From: CAZMSD01 sp964568855
GTDB lineage: Bacteria; CAIWAD01
Reading direction: 5' to 3'
DNA: 33,439 bases
NCBI GenBank assembly: GCA_964568855.1
Contig: CAZMSD010000040.1
Coordinates: 1-33,439 of the forward strand
Part shown: positions 16,492 through 24,476 of the stretch, one piece after another
Layout of the letters: the number at the start of each line of letters is the position of its first letter
Position numbering within the stretch: position 1 is the stretch's first letter
Notes under the pieces: generated by a model
Told to the model about the DNA's origin: nothing
The model's database searches: none
What the model saw: the letters and a program-made list of their open reading frames with translations, nothing else
Translations under genes and position numbers: made by a program

Positions 16492-17415
16492 TCAGCCCAG
16501 GAATTCCATCAAGGATCTACTCATCACGCGCGAGATCGAGAACAGGGCGGCCTGGTAGCCGACCTCCTGCAGGGCAAAATCCATGGCCGCCTCGGCCATG
16601 TCCATGTCTTCCAGTTCGGAGAGACGCTCGGTTTCCCAGGTTTCGCGCACGAACAGCCGGTCCTCCACGTCCATGATCCGCCGCATCCGGCTCCCCGCGG
16701 CGGCCAGGCCCCGGCCGAGGTTGAACTGGGCCTGGTCGATACGCTCGATGGCCGTTTCCGCCGCCTCGGAGTCGTTGTCCAGCAGGCCGTCCCGCAGGCG
16801 GATCAAGGTGGAAAAGATGTCGGCTTCCGCCTCCGGCGCGCCGCCCATGAATACTTCGGCTCCGTCGAAGGAGACGAGAACTTCCTCTTCCTCGCTGATC
16901 CTGGCCATGATCTCGCCCGAGGTTCCCTCGGGATTCGACAGGACCCGCGTAATCCGGCCTTCCTCGTTCCGCAGTGCGATAAAAGGATCCTGGTCCACGT
17001 TGCTGCCGCTGAACAGGCTGCGCCCCAGGAAACGGCGATTACCTTCGGCGATGGTCATTTCCAGCAGCTGGTCGAGCTCGGTGGCCAGCATGTGCCGCTC
17101 TTCCTCGGCCAGGGTGTCCTGCGCCCCCTGGACCGCCAGGGCGCGACCCCGCGCGTAGATGTCCTCCACCCGCTGGAGACCCGCGTCCACCTGGGCCACG
17201 CGGATACGGGCCGAATTGACGTTGCGTTGAAACTGCAGGTTCCGCTCGATGGAGGAGCGCAGGCGCATGATCCGCGCCGTGTCCGAAGGGTCGTCGCTGG
17301 GACGGCTGACCCGGATCCCGGTGGAGAGCGCCCGCTGGGCCCTCGCGTAGGCTTCTGAGCGGTTCTCGAGGGTTCTCAGATGCACCGCCGCGTTCATCAT
17401 GTTGGAAACGCGCAT
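16492..17415 (-). CDS. flgL: Flagellar hook-associated protein 3
   Basis: FlgL forms the second layer of the hook-filament junction. The 307-residue protein has flagellin-like helical ends. The N-terminal part reads MRVSNMMNAAVHLRTLENRS, then LSTGIRVSRPSDDPSDTARI, and the C-terminal helix GYQAALFSISRVMSRSLMEFLG completes the D0 core. A GxxLFSGSNVDQDPF segment near 130-145 is typical of FlgL. Acidic middle domains are short, so the protein is compact. The order flgN-flgK-flgL is conserved in many bacteria and supports the name. It is the last flagellar gene in this run and faces metH. No csrA or fliW follows, unlike many operons of this type. Confidence 0.93.
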   Translation of the reverse strand: MRVSNMMNAAVHLRTLENRSEAYARAQRALSTGIRVSRPSDDPSDTARIMRLRSSIERNLQFQRNVNSARIRVAQVDAGLQRVEDIYARGRALAVQGAQDTLAEEERHMLATELDQLLEMTIAEGNRRFLGRSLFSGSNVDQDPFIALRNEEGRITRVLSNPEGTSGEIMARISEEEEVLVSFDGAEVFMGGAPEAEADIFSTLIRLRDGLLDNDSEAAETAIERIDQAQFNLGRGLAAAGSRMRRIMDVEDRLFVRETWETERLSELEDMDMAEAAMDFALQEVGYQAALFSISRVMSRSLMEFLG

Positions 17416-17446
17416 CCTTCCTCCTGCGGTTGTCCGGAAGTTCGTG

Positions 17447-18829
17447 CTACACCAGCTCCAGCAGCGTGGCGATCATCTCGTCCGCCATCGCGATCACCCG
17501 GGAGGCGGCCTGGTAGGCCTGTTCCTGCATCAGCATCACTGTCATCTCCTCGTCCAGGTTGACGCCCGAATAGGACTCGCGCCGGTTCTTCAGCTCCATC
17601 ACGAAGGTGGTCTGAGACTCCAGCTCGGTCTTCGCCGAGCGAGCCCGGGCGCCGATCTCGGCCAGCAGGGTTCCGTGCAGGTCCTCGATGGATCTCCCCT
17701 GAAGGGAATCCAGGGCCCGGGCGCCCAGGCCGGCGATCGCCAGGGCCTGGTCGGCGTTGCCCACCGAGCCGTCGGCGCTGGCGGCGATGCGGTCGGGATC
17801 ATCGGCGAGGGCCTGGCTGAGCCGGATCTCCGAGGCAGTCGCTCCGGCGGGATCGAAGAAATCGATTCCGAGGCTGCCGTAGAGGTCGTAGCCCTCGCGG
17901 TGCAGTGCGTTGAGCTCCTCCACCAGCACCGCGGCCTCCAGGTCGAGGGCCGCCAGCTTGTCCGGAAGCTGTGTATCACGGTGATCCAGGAGGCTCTTCA
18001 ACTCGCCGTTCGCGATCCTCAGTTCGCGGCCCGATTCCTCCCAGACGGCGTTCACCAGCGCGTTCCCGTTGCCGTCGGTCGTACTGAGCGTAGACAGGCG
18101 CGACACGTGCGGTCCCTCCACCAGCGCCTTGCCGCTCAGATAGACCTTGAAGGTGCCGTTCTGCGCTTCGTGAACGGAGATGTCCGCGAGTTCGGACAGC
18201 CGGTCCAGCAGCCGGTCGCGCGTATCACGCAGATCGGCTGCGACCTCTCCGCCCACCTCGGCGCTGAAGATCCGCTGGTTGAGCCGGCCGATCTGTTCCG
18301 CGTACTCGTTGATGTCGTTCACGCGCTCGGCCACTTCCTCGTTCAACTCCCGGCGGACTTCGCCGATGCGTACGGCGGCCGACCTGAAGTCGCGGCAGAG
18401 CTGCTCCGCGGCCTCTACCAGCACGATGCGATAGCCGGGATCCTCGGGTTCGTTGGAGAGGTCGGACCAGGCGGACCAGAAGCGGTCCAGCGCCTCCCCC
18501 AGTCCGGGCGCCCCCGGTTCGCCCATCACCGATTCGAGCCGGGACATCACCTGGTCGCCGATCCGGGCGCCGCCCAGGCGGGCGCCCTCCCTGCGGACCT
18601 CGGTGTCCAGGAACTGCAGCCTGAAGCGGCTCAGCCCGAGTGGCGTCACGCCCGCGCCCAGTTCACGCGGCCGTTCCTCCGTCGCCGGACGCGCCGCGAG
18701 CTCCAGGCGCTGCCTGCTGTAGCCCTCGGTGTTCACGTTGGCGATGTTGTGGCCGGTGATACCCAGCGCTAGCTGGTGGCTCAGCAGGGCGCTGCGCGCG
18801 GTGTCCAGAATGCCGTTCAACGAAGACAT
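17447..18829 (-). CDS. flgK: Flagellar hook-associated protein 1
   Basis: FlgK forms the first junction layer on the hook tip. The 460-residue protein has the flagellar rod/hook motif at its N-terminus (LSHQLALGITGHNIANVNTEGYSRQRLEL, ANVNTxGY type). It ends with the matching C-terminal helix GVNLDEEMTVMLMQEQAYQAASRVI, the family hallmark. A FlgK core helical region (about 90-210) follows the N-terminus. I start it at the ATG at 18829, one base after the flgN stop (TGA-A-ATG), so translation is probably coupled. A frame extending to 19075 overlaps flgN and lacks similarity. The middle variable domain is short compared with the enterobacterial 547-residue protein. Confidence 0.94.
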   Translation of the reverse strand: MSSLNGILDTARSALLSHQLALGITGHNIANVNTEGYSRQRLELAARPATEERPRELGAGVTPLGLSRFRLQFLDTEVRREGARLGGARIGDQVMSRLESVMGEPGAPGLGEALDRFWSAWSDLSNEPEDPGYRIVLVEAAEQLCRDFRSAAVRIGEVRRELNEEVAERVNDINEYAEQIGRLNQRIFSAEVGGEVAADLRDTRDRLLDRLSELADISVHEAQNGTFKVYLSGKALVEGPHVSRLSTLSTTDGNGNALVNAVWEESGRELRIANGELKSLLDHRDTQLPDKLAALDLEAAVLVEELNALHREGYDLYGSLGIDFFDPAGATASEIRLSQALADDPDRIAASADGSVGNADQALAIAGLGARALDSLQGRSIEDLHGTLLAEIGARARSAKTELESQTTFVMELKNRRESYSGVNLDEEMTVMLMQEQAYQAASRVIAMADEMIATLLELV

Positions 18830-18830
18830 T

Positions 18831-19340
18831 TCAGGCGGTCCTGTCGATGATGCGGCTGTCCGTTTCCGACTGGCGGATCCTGGCGCTCTTATCGTAGGTT
18901 TCGCCTCCGCGCCCCGCCTCGCGCAGCCAGGTGAACCCGCGGCGCGAGAACTCGATGTTCTTCTCCAGCAGGCTCTCCACTTCCGGCCGCAGGGATTCGA
19001 CCCGCCGCAGGCCTTCCTTGAGGCGATTGCCGGCCGCCGAGAGCTTTCGTCCAAGGGCCGGACCGGCCAGCTCAACCAGGCTGCCCAGCGTCATCCGCTC
19101 CGCCGGGATGCCCTCCCCCGACCCGAGGGCTTCCAGGTGCCGGCGCCGCCGGCCGTCCACTCCGGACATCAGCCGGTGGATCCGCTCCAGCTCCTCCGTG
19201 TGACACCTCAGGCTGCCCGTGTCCGAAGCGGCCAGAGCGCTGTGCTGGCGTTCGAGCTGCTGGTGGATCTCGTCGAACAGGCCCGCCTGCTCGTTCAGCA
19301 GGTCGGCCACGACCCGAATGTGATCCAGGCGACTGTTCAT
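18831..19340 (-). CDS. flgN: FlgN-family flagellar export chaperone
   Basis: The 169-residue protein is almost wholly helical, rich in Leu, Glu and Arg, with heptad-like spacing, as expected for the FlgN chaperone that holds FlgK and FlgL before export. Features that fit are LLNEQAGLFDEIHQQLERQHSAL at 14-36, a central basic turn GRRRRH, and a helical SLLEKNIEF segment near 123-131, followed by a polar tail. Sequence conservation in this family is low, so position carries much of the weight: it overlaps flgJ by 4 nt (ATGA) and abuts flgK. No flgM-like anti-sigma gene is found beside it. Confidence 0.8.
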   Translation of the reverse strand: MNSRLDHIRVVADLLNEQAGLFDEIHQQLERQHSALAASDTGSLRCHTEELERIHRLMSGVDGRRRRHLEALGSGEGIPAERMTLGSLVELAGPALGRKLSAAGNRLKEGLRRVESLRPEVESLLEKNIEFSRRGFTWLREAGRGGETYDKSARIRQSETDSRIIDRTA

Positions 19341-20158
19341 CGTTGTTTCTCCCGCATGAGGGCTTCAATCCGTTCCACGTATACGCGCGTTTCCGCGAAG
19401 GGGGGCACGCCTCTGTGCCTGTCGACGGCTTCCGGGCCCGCGTTGTACGCCGCGGCGGCCAGTCTCCGGTCGCCCTTGAAGCGTCCCAGCAGGTCCTGCA
19501 GGTAGCGCAGTCCGCCTTCCACGTTTTCCCGCGGATCCAGAGGGTTGCGCACACCCAGCGCCCCGGCCGTTTCGGGCAGAAGCTGCATCAGACCCAGGGC
19601 GCCTTTGGCGGAGCGGGCGCGTTCGTCCCAGGCGCTTTCCGTCTCCACAAGGGCGGCGATCCAGTCGGCGTCCAGTCCCCGGCGCAGCGCCAGCCCGCGA
19701 ACCAGTTGCTCCAACTCCCGGCGCCGCTCGGAGGAGGGCGCCCGCCAACGGGCCGCGGAGCGCCGGACCCGCTCCGCCGCATCGGCCTCAGGCTTGATCG
19801 CGGTAAAAGGATCGAACGATCTCGAACCATGCGCCGACCGGATCACGGGATCTGCGGCCCAGTCCCGCCGGGCGACCTGCTCGTACAAGGCGCGGGCCAG
19901 CCCCTGTCCATCCTTCCCCGTTAACTCCGCCGCGAGCTCCCGGTTGAAGATGTTCATGTACCAGCGCGACGAGCTGTCCTCCCGCTCGAAGAATCCGCCC
20001 TCGAGCGTGGACTGCATGGACTCGATCATCTGCTGCGCCAGCAGCCGCTCGAATTCGAGACTTGTCTCACGGAGCTGTTGCTCCCGGTCCGTTTCCTTCC
20101 GCTGGGGAAGGGCGGATTCAGGAACGTGATTCCCACGGATGGACTGTCCTTCGATCAT
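19337..20158 (-). CDS. flgJ: FlgJ-type rod-binding protein fused to a GH23 lytic transglycosylase
   Basis: The N-terminal third (about 28-100: LEFERLLAQQMIESMQSTL, then WYMNIFNRELAAELTG) is the FlgJ rod-binding/capping domain. The C-terminal half (about 150-270) is a lytic transglycosylase with catalytic E174 in VETESAWDE, then ALGLMQLLPETA and AAYNAGPEAVD. In Enterobacteria the second domain of FlgJ is a GH73 glucosaminidase, so here a different wall-cutting fold does the job of opening peptidoglycan for the rod. There is no signal peptide; FlgJ is normally exported by the flagellar type III apparatus. The ATG at 20158 is preceded by GGAAG. Its end overlaps flgN by 4 nt. Confidence 0.92.
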   Translation of the reverse strand: MIEGQSIRGNHVPESALPQRKETDREQQLRETSLEFERLLAQQMIESMQSTLEGGFFEREDSSSRWYMNIFNRELAAELTGKDGQGLARALYEQVARRDWAADPVIRSAHGSRSFDPFTAIKPEADAAERVRRSAARWRAPSSERRRELEQLVRGLALRRGLDADWIAALVETESAWDERARSAKGALGLMQLLPETAGALGVRNPLDPRENVEGGLRYLQDLLGRFKGDRRLAAAAYNAGPEAVDRHRGVPPFAETRVYVERIEALMREKQR

Positions 20159-20170
20159 TACTTCCGGATC

Positions 20171-21277
20171 TTAGATGATCACCAGTTCGGCCTGCAGGGC
20201 TCCGGCCTCCTTGAGCAGCTGGAAGATCGAGATGATGTCGCGCGGGCTGACGCCCAGCGTGTTCAGTGCCTGGGCCACGCTGTTCACCTCCGCCATGTCC
20301 TCCATCACGATCAGCCGCGCCTCCTCGGAGCTGACGGTGATCTCGTTCTGCTGCTCGAGCGCGGAATACCCGGCGTAAATGTCAGTCTGGGAGCTTTGCT
20401 GGCTCTTGATGATCACGGAGAGATTTCCGTGTGCCACCGCCACGGGCGAGAGGCGGACCCGCTCGCCCACTACCACCGTTCCGGTGCGTTCGTTGATCAC
20501 CACCCTGGCTCGCAGGTCGGGCTCGATCTCCAGGTTCTCGATGATCGAGGCCATCTCCACCAGCTTGTCTCCCTCGGAGTAGTCGGCGGGCAGCGCCACG
20601 CGGACCAGGCCGGCGCTGGGGGCCGAGGCCAGCTCTTCGCCGAAGGCCGTGTTGATGGCTTCCGTGACGCGCCGCGCGTTGGTGAAATCCTCGTGCTTCA
20701 AGCTGAGCAATAGGTCTCCGTTGTGCAGCATGCTGAGACCGGGCGCCTCCTCCACGGTGCCGCCGTCGGGCACGCGCCCCACCAGGGTGTAGTTCTTGCG
20801 GATGCTGCTGCCCCCTGCGGCGAAGTTGAAGCCGCCGATGGACACGGGACCCTGGGCGCGCACCATCACGTTCCGCCCCTCCCGGTCGGTCAGCGGGGTC
20901 ATCAGCAGCATGCCGCCCATCAGGCTTCCGGCGTCGCCCAGGGAACTGACCGTCACGTCCACCCGGTCGCCGGGTTGGGCCGAGGCGGGCAGGGCAGCGG
21001 TCACCATCACCGCCGCCACGTTCTTCGGCTTGATCTGTCCCGGCTCCAGCTTGATTCCGAAGCGCTTGAGCATGTTCTCCACCGAGCGCAGCGTGAACAG
21101 GCTGCGGTTGCCGTCGCCCGTTCCGTCCAGCCCCACCACGATCCCGTAGCCGATCAGGTCCAGCGCCTCGGTGCCCTTGAAGGAAGCGATGTCCTTCAGC
21201 CGCACCGCGCCGAAGGCCGTGCCCTGGACGGCCAGGACCAGCAACAGGGCCAGGCAGCGTGATACGAAGGCGCCCAT
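20171..21277 (-). CDS. flgI: Flagellar P-ring protein
   Basis: FlgI forms the periplasmic bushing around the rod. After a signal peptide (about 1-24, ending TAFGA) the mature protein starts VRLKDIASFKGTEALDLIGYGIVVGLDGTGDG, the family hallmark. It continues with KPKNVAAVMVTAALP, GDRVDVTVSSLGDA and the C-terminal VAQALNTLGVSPRDIISIFQLLKEAGALQAELVII. Counted from the ATG at 21277 it has 368 residues, a normal length. That ATG shares one base with the flgH stop (TGATG). An in-frame GTG at 21289, four codons earlier, is the alternative start. Coupled translation with flgH is likely. Confidence 0.95.
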   Translation of the reverse strand: MGAFVSRCLALLLVLAVQGTAFGAVRLKDIASFKGTEALDLIGYGIVVGLDGTGDGNRSLFTLRSVENMLKRFGIKLEPGQIKPKNVAAVMVTAALPASAQPGDRVDVTVSSLGDAGSLMGGMLLMTPLTDREGRNVMVRAQGPVSIGGFNFAAGGSSIRKNYTLVGRVPDGGTVEEAPGLSMLHNGDLLLSLKHEDFTNARRVTEAINTAFGEELASAPSAGLVRVALPADYSEGDKLVEMASIIENLEIEPDLRARVVINERTGTVVVGERVRLSPVAVAHGNLSVIIKSQQSSQTDIYAGYSALEQQNEITVSSEEARLIVMEDMAEVNSVAQALNTLGVSPRDIISIFQLLKEAGALQAELVII

Positions 21278-21888
21278 CAGAACATCCACCCGAAGAGCCA
21301 GCTGAAAATGCCGCGCCGCTGCGAGTCGCGGACTATGCCCCGCCCGGTGTAACGGATCAGGGCATCGGCGATGTTGTAGCTGTAGACCGTGTTGTCCGCG
21401 TTCACGTCATCGGGCCGCACGCGGCCGCTCAACTCGGTGATCTGCTGCTCCCCGTCCAGTTCGACGATGCGCATGCCTTCCACGATCAGGGTGCCGTCGG
21501 CATCGATGGCCACGATCTCGGCGGTGATCTTGCCGGTCAGCTTGTTGCTGCGCGTATTGCCGCCCTTCACCTTGTGCTCGTTGCGCGTGTCCGCGGTACC
21601 GGTGATGTCGGGAACGAAGGTGAGCGGGCCGCCCCCGCCCTTGACGCCAACCTCCAGCCCGTCTTCGCGCTTTGTATTGATGGAGGCGTTGTTGCTGCCG
21701 CTGCCGGATTCCACGATCAGCACGGTCAGCAGCTGGCCCACCCGGAAACTCCGCGAGTCGGCGAACCACGAATCCACCGCGATCTGCGTCACGCCCTCGG
21801 CGCGGGGAGTCGATCGCGCGGGTCCCAGGAACGGACCGAGCACAAGGAATCCGCAGACCAGCGCTGTGTAATACATGATTCGTCTCAC
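21277..21888 (-). CDS. flgH: Flagellar L-ring protein
   Basis: FlgH forms the outer-membrane ring of the basal body. The 203-residue protein has a hydrophobic N-terminal export signal (about 5-25), then WFADSRSFRVGQLLTVLIVESGSGSNNASINTKR (the GDxLTI..E.....N family motif), DITGTADTRNEHKVKGGNT, and NTVYSYNIADALIRYTGRG near the C-terminus. Enterobacterial FlgH is a lipoprotein. Here the only cysteine in the signal region (C12, ALVC) does not fit a lipobox, so this form seems not to be lipid-anchored. The start overlaps flgA by 4 nt (ATGA), and its end overlaps the flgI ATG by one base. Confidence 0.93.
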   Translation of the reverse strand: MRRIMYYTALVCGFLVLGPFLGPARSTPRAEGVTQIAVDSWFADSRSFRVGQLLTVLIVESGSGSNNASINTKREDGLEVGVKGGGGPLTFVPDITGTADTRNEHKVKGGNTRSNKLTGKITAEIVAIDADGTLIVEGMRIVELDGEQQITELSGRVRPDDVNADNTVYSYNIADALIRYTGRGIVRDSQRRGIFSWLFGWMF

Positions 21889-22622
21889 CTGGAGGCCTCC
21901 ACCACCGCGCAGCCATCCGAGAGGATCCTGGCGCGGAACCGCTTCCCGCCGTCCACCAGCCGCACCGGTACGGTCTCGCCCAGGCAGGCGTCGCGCTCAA
22001 GCCTGGCCGGGACGCTGACGACCACTCCACCGCTGCGGACCGTCAGGCTGATCTCCTGCCCGCGGTTCAGGTCGGGAACCTGTCGCAGCATGCGACGATG
22101 GACGATCCGGCCCCGTCCGAGGTAACGTTCGATCCTGAGGCCGATAGCCTCATTGGGGTCCGGCAGGTCGAGGTTGCTGTGCTGGGTGGTTTCGCGCAGT
22201 TTAAGCGCCAGATCGTTCGTCGAGAGAATCAATCCCCGTGGAAGGTCGCGGGCCGCCACCGCCACGGGCTCCCAGCAGCGCACGAAGACCGAGATCGTGA
22301 GCACGCGAAGGGTCTGGCCCTGCCGGCGGAAACGGGCGCGGAAGATGTTCGTTCCACGCAGCCGTTCCGTCAGCGGTTCCAGATCGATCTCACAATCTGC
22401 GGGAAGGGACTTGCAGACGAAGGGGCGTATTTCGAGCTGCAGGCTGTCCAGGTGGGACCAGATCCCCGCGTGGACCTGCTCGCTGATCAGTCGCTCCACC
22501 CGGGCATGCAGTCCTCCCCTGTCTTCCGCGGACAATGCACTCCCCGGAAGGGCAACCACCGCACGGCAGACCGCCAGGATGCACAGCAGCGGCAGGATCG
22601 CGGAAGCACCCGGGAGCTTCAT
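21885..22622 (-). CDS. flgA: Flagellar basal body P-ring assembly protein
   Basis: FlgA is the periplasmic chaperone for P-ring assembly. The 245-residue protein has a signal peptide (about 1-31, hydrophobic core AILPLLCILAVCRAVVAL). A poorly conserved N-terminal domain follows, then the SAF-type domain: VAVAARDLPRGLILSTNDLALK, then IGLRIERYLGRGRIVHRRML, and QEISLTVRSGGVVVSVPARL, all in the family order. The final segment runs GKRFRARILSDGCAVVEA. The ATG at 22622 follows flgG by 26 bp. The position between flgG and flgH matches many bacteria and supports the name. Confidence 0.9.
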   Translation of the reverse strand: MKLPGASAILPLLCILAVCRAVVALPGSALSAEDRGGLHARVERLISEQVHAGIWSHLDSLQLEIRPFVCKSLPADCEIDLEPLTERLRGTNIFRARFRRQGQTLRVLTISVFVRCWEPVAVAARDLPRGLILSTNDLALKLRETTQHSNLDLPDPNEAIGLRIERYLGRGRIVHRRMLRQVPDLNRGQEISLTVRSGGVVVSVPARLERDACLGETVPVRLVDGGKRFRARILSDGCAVVEASR

Positions 22623-22648
22623 GTCAGCCCTTCATCCTTCAAATTGGA

Positions 22649-23437
22649 TCAGCGCCGCAGACTGGAGGCCGTGGCCAGCATTTCGTCGCTGGTCCGAATG
22701 GCCTTGCTGCTGATTTCATAGGCCCGCTGGGCGCTGATCATCGAGACCATCTCCTCCACCACCTGCACGTTCGAGCTTTCCAGGAAGCCCTGGGCCAGCT
22801 GCCCGAACTGCTCGGTGGCCGGGGTCCCCAGGAGGGGCGCGCCCGAGGCGGCGGTTTCCTCATACAGGTTCTGTCCGATGGAGCGCAGCCCGGCGGGATT
22901 GGTGAACACCGCCATCTCCAGCGTGCCCACCTGCACAGGTTCCGTATCGCCGGCCACCAGCACGCTGATGATTCCGTCGCGACTGATCTGGATGTCCAGG
23001 GTTCCCTCGGGCACGCTGATTTCCGGCTCCAGCGTCAGCCCGTCGCTGGTAACCACGATCCCGTCGCTGGAGAGCTTGAAGGAGCCGTCCCGCGTGTAGG
23101 CCACGGTCCCGTCCAGCTGGATGACCTGGAAGAAACCCTCGCCCTCGATGGCCATGTCGAGCACGTTGCCCGTCTGGACCACGTCGCCCTGGACCATGTT
23201 GCGGGTGAGGCTGATCGCCTTCACTCCCGTGCCCACCTGTAAATCGGTTGGTTGGACGTTGCCGAGGCTGTTGGCCACCCCGCTGGTGCGCAGGTTCTGG
23301 TAGAGCAGATCCTGGAACTCGGCGCGACTCTTCTTGAAGCCGGTGGTATTCACGTTTGCCAGGTTGTTGGCGATGCTGTCGATGTTCAGCTGCTGGGCGA
23401 ACATGCCCGAGGCGGCACTGTGCAGGGCGCGAATCAT
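22649..23437 (-). CDS. flgG: Flagellar distal rod protein
   Basis: FlgG builds the distal rod. The 262-residue protein is close to standard length and shows the N-terminal rod signature MIRALHSAASGMFAQQLNID, then SIANNLANVNTTGFKKSRAEF. Further hallmarks are GTGVKAISLTRN, the EGEGFFQVIQLDGTVAYTRDGSF core and the C-terminal LESSNVQVVEEMVSMISAQRAYEISSKAI. This is the closest match in the window to a textbook flagellar protein. The ATG at 23437 has AGAGGAG upstream, and the gene follows flgF by 11 bp, so the two are surely cotranscribed. Confidence 0.96.
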   Translation of the reverse strand: MIRALHSAASGMFAQQLNIDSIANNLANVNTTGFKKSRAEFQDLLYQNLRTSGVANSLGNVQPTDLQVGTGVKAISLTRNMVQGDVVQTGNVLDMAIEGEGFFQVIQLDGTVAYTRDGSFKLSSDGIVVTSDGLTLEPEISVPEGTLDIQISRDGIISVLVAGDTEPVQVGTLEMAVFTNPAGLRSIGQNLYEETAASGAPLLGTPATEQFGQLAQGFLESSNVQVVEEMVSMISAQRAYEISSKAIRTSDEMLATASSLRR

Positions 23438-23448
23438 CTGGGCTCCTC

Positions 23449-24189
23449 TCAGCGATTCACCCGGCCCAGCTCGCTCACCGTGCGTCCCAGGCTCTCGTCC
23501 TGGATGCGCAGGGCCCGCTGGGCGAAGGTGTACATGCGTTCCTGTTCGATCATCTTCACCATCTGCTCCACGGCCTGGATGTTGGAGGACTCCAGCATCT
23601 GCTGGTGGATCCGAGTTTCCTCCGCCTGAAGGGGCGGTGTGTCCTCGGGCACGGGAACGAAGAGTCCCCGGCCCAGCTTGGCCAGGATCCCGGGGTCCTC
23701 GAATTCAGCCAGGCGGAACTCGGCTACAACGGTATTCTCCTGGATCAGGCGCCCCTCATCGTCCAGTTCCACCGGACCGGGGCGCAGACGGATCCTGCCG
23801 CCCGTGCCCAGCACGGAAAGCCCATCGGGGGTCACCAGAAATCCATCCGGCGAGCGGAAAAAATGGCCGGCCCGGGAAAAACGATCGCCGTCCGGCGTCT
23901 CGACGACGAAGAAACCCGGCCCTTCCAGGGCGAAATCCAGAGGCGAACCGGTGCCGCGCAGGCTGCCCTCCTGGAAGCGCGTTTCGAAGCCGGCCCGCAG
24001 CCGGCGCTCGGGGCTTAGCAGTCCGCGGCCCCGATCGAGCAGCAGCCGTCCCTCCACCATGTCGCGAAAGTTCAGGCGGTCTTCCTTGAAAGCGGCGGTA
24101 TTGAGATTGGCCAGGTTGTTGGCGGTCACATCCTGCTGCAGGGCTCGGGCGATCATGCCCGCGCCTGAATCCCAGAGTCCCTTGATCAC
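23449..24189 (-). CDS. flgF: Flagellar proximal rod protein FlgF
   Basis: The 246-residue protein is a second FlgG-like rod protein placed before flgG, the usual position of flgF. It starts MIKGLWDSGAGMIARALQQD, followed by TANNLANLNTAAFKEDRLNF. The core is LEGPGFFVVETPDGDRFSRAGHF and the C-terminus reads LESSNIQAVEQMVKMIEQERMY. It is shorter and more divergent than FlgG, and the second NT of the ANVNTxG motif is replaced by NTAAF. The start is GTG at 24189 with GGAGAA six bases upstream. It is the first gene of the flagellar operon, 77 bp from the sigma-54 element. Confidence 0.92.
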   Translation of the reverse strand: MIKGLWDSGAGMIARALQQDVTANNLANLNTAAFKEDRLNFRDMVEGRLLLDRGRGLLSPERRLRAGFETRFQEGSLRGTGSPLDFALEGPGFFVVETPDGDRFSRAGHFFRSPDGFLVTPDGLSVLGTGGRIRLRPGPVELDDEGRLIQENTVVAEFRLAEFEDPGILAKLGRGLFVPVPEDTPPLQAEETRIHQQMLESSNIQAVEQMVKMIEQERMYTFAQRALRIQDESLGRTVSELGRVNR

Positions 24190-24265
24190 GCTTTCTCCAG
24201 TGGCTGTTCAGGCTGCTCCGCCGGGTATGGAAGGAATCGTCTCCATGCCTGGCGCTTTCGCTTTC

Positions 24266-24281
24266 GGCAAGCTTCGTGCCA
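24266..24281 (-). promoter_or_regulatory. Sigma-54 (RpoN) promoter of the flagellar operon
   Basis: Read on the minus strand the element is TGGCACGAAGCTTGCC. It matches the sigma-54 consensus TGGCACG-N4-TTGCW in every conserved position except the last weak W, with the -24 GG and -12 GC exactly ten bases apart. Transcription would start near 24255, leaving a leader of about 65 nt before the flgF GTG. It is the only such match I found among the intergenic regions I examined. Confidence 0.85.
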
Positions 24282-24340
24282 TTGAATCCGGGTCCGCAGG
24301 GACTCAGCACGAAAGAATTAAATGATTGATTTTATTGGAG

Positions 24341-24396
24341 AAGTAACTTCGGCACTTCGGAAGTTCAGAACTTCGGAAGGGGAAAACTTGCGAAGT
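24341..24396. repeat. ACTTCGG repeat cluster with a perfect 15-bp dyad; possible enhancer
   Basis: The segment repeats ACTTCGG/CTTCGGAAG several times and holds a perfect dyad GAAGTTCAGAACTTC at 24360-24374, flanked by two CTTCGGAAG copies (24355-24363 and 24371-24379). It lies about 80-95 bp upstream of the -24 element of the flgF promoter, within the usual range for an activator-binding enhancer. It could equally be a dispersed intergenic repeat. The rest of 24190-24476 holds no gene; 24398-24476 is unremarkable. Confidence 0.5.
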
Positions 24397-24476
24397 CCCA
24401 GCGGGAAGAAGTTGCCCGCGGAAAGCCTAATACTCCACTTCTGGCTGGGGTGAATGAGTCTTCTCGGGTGAGTCAA

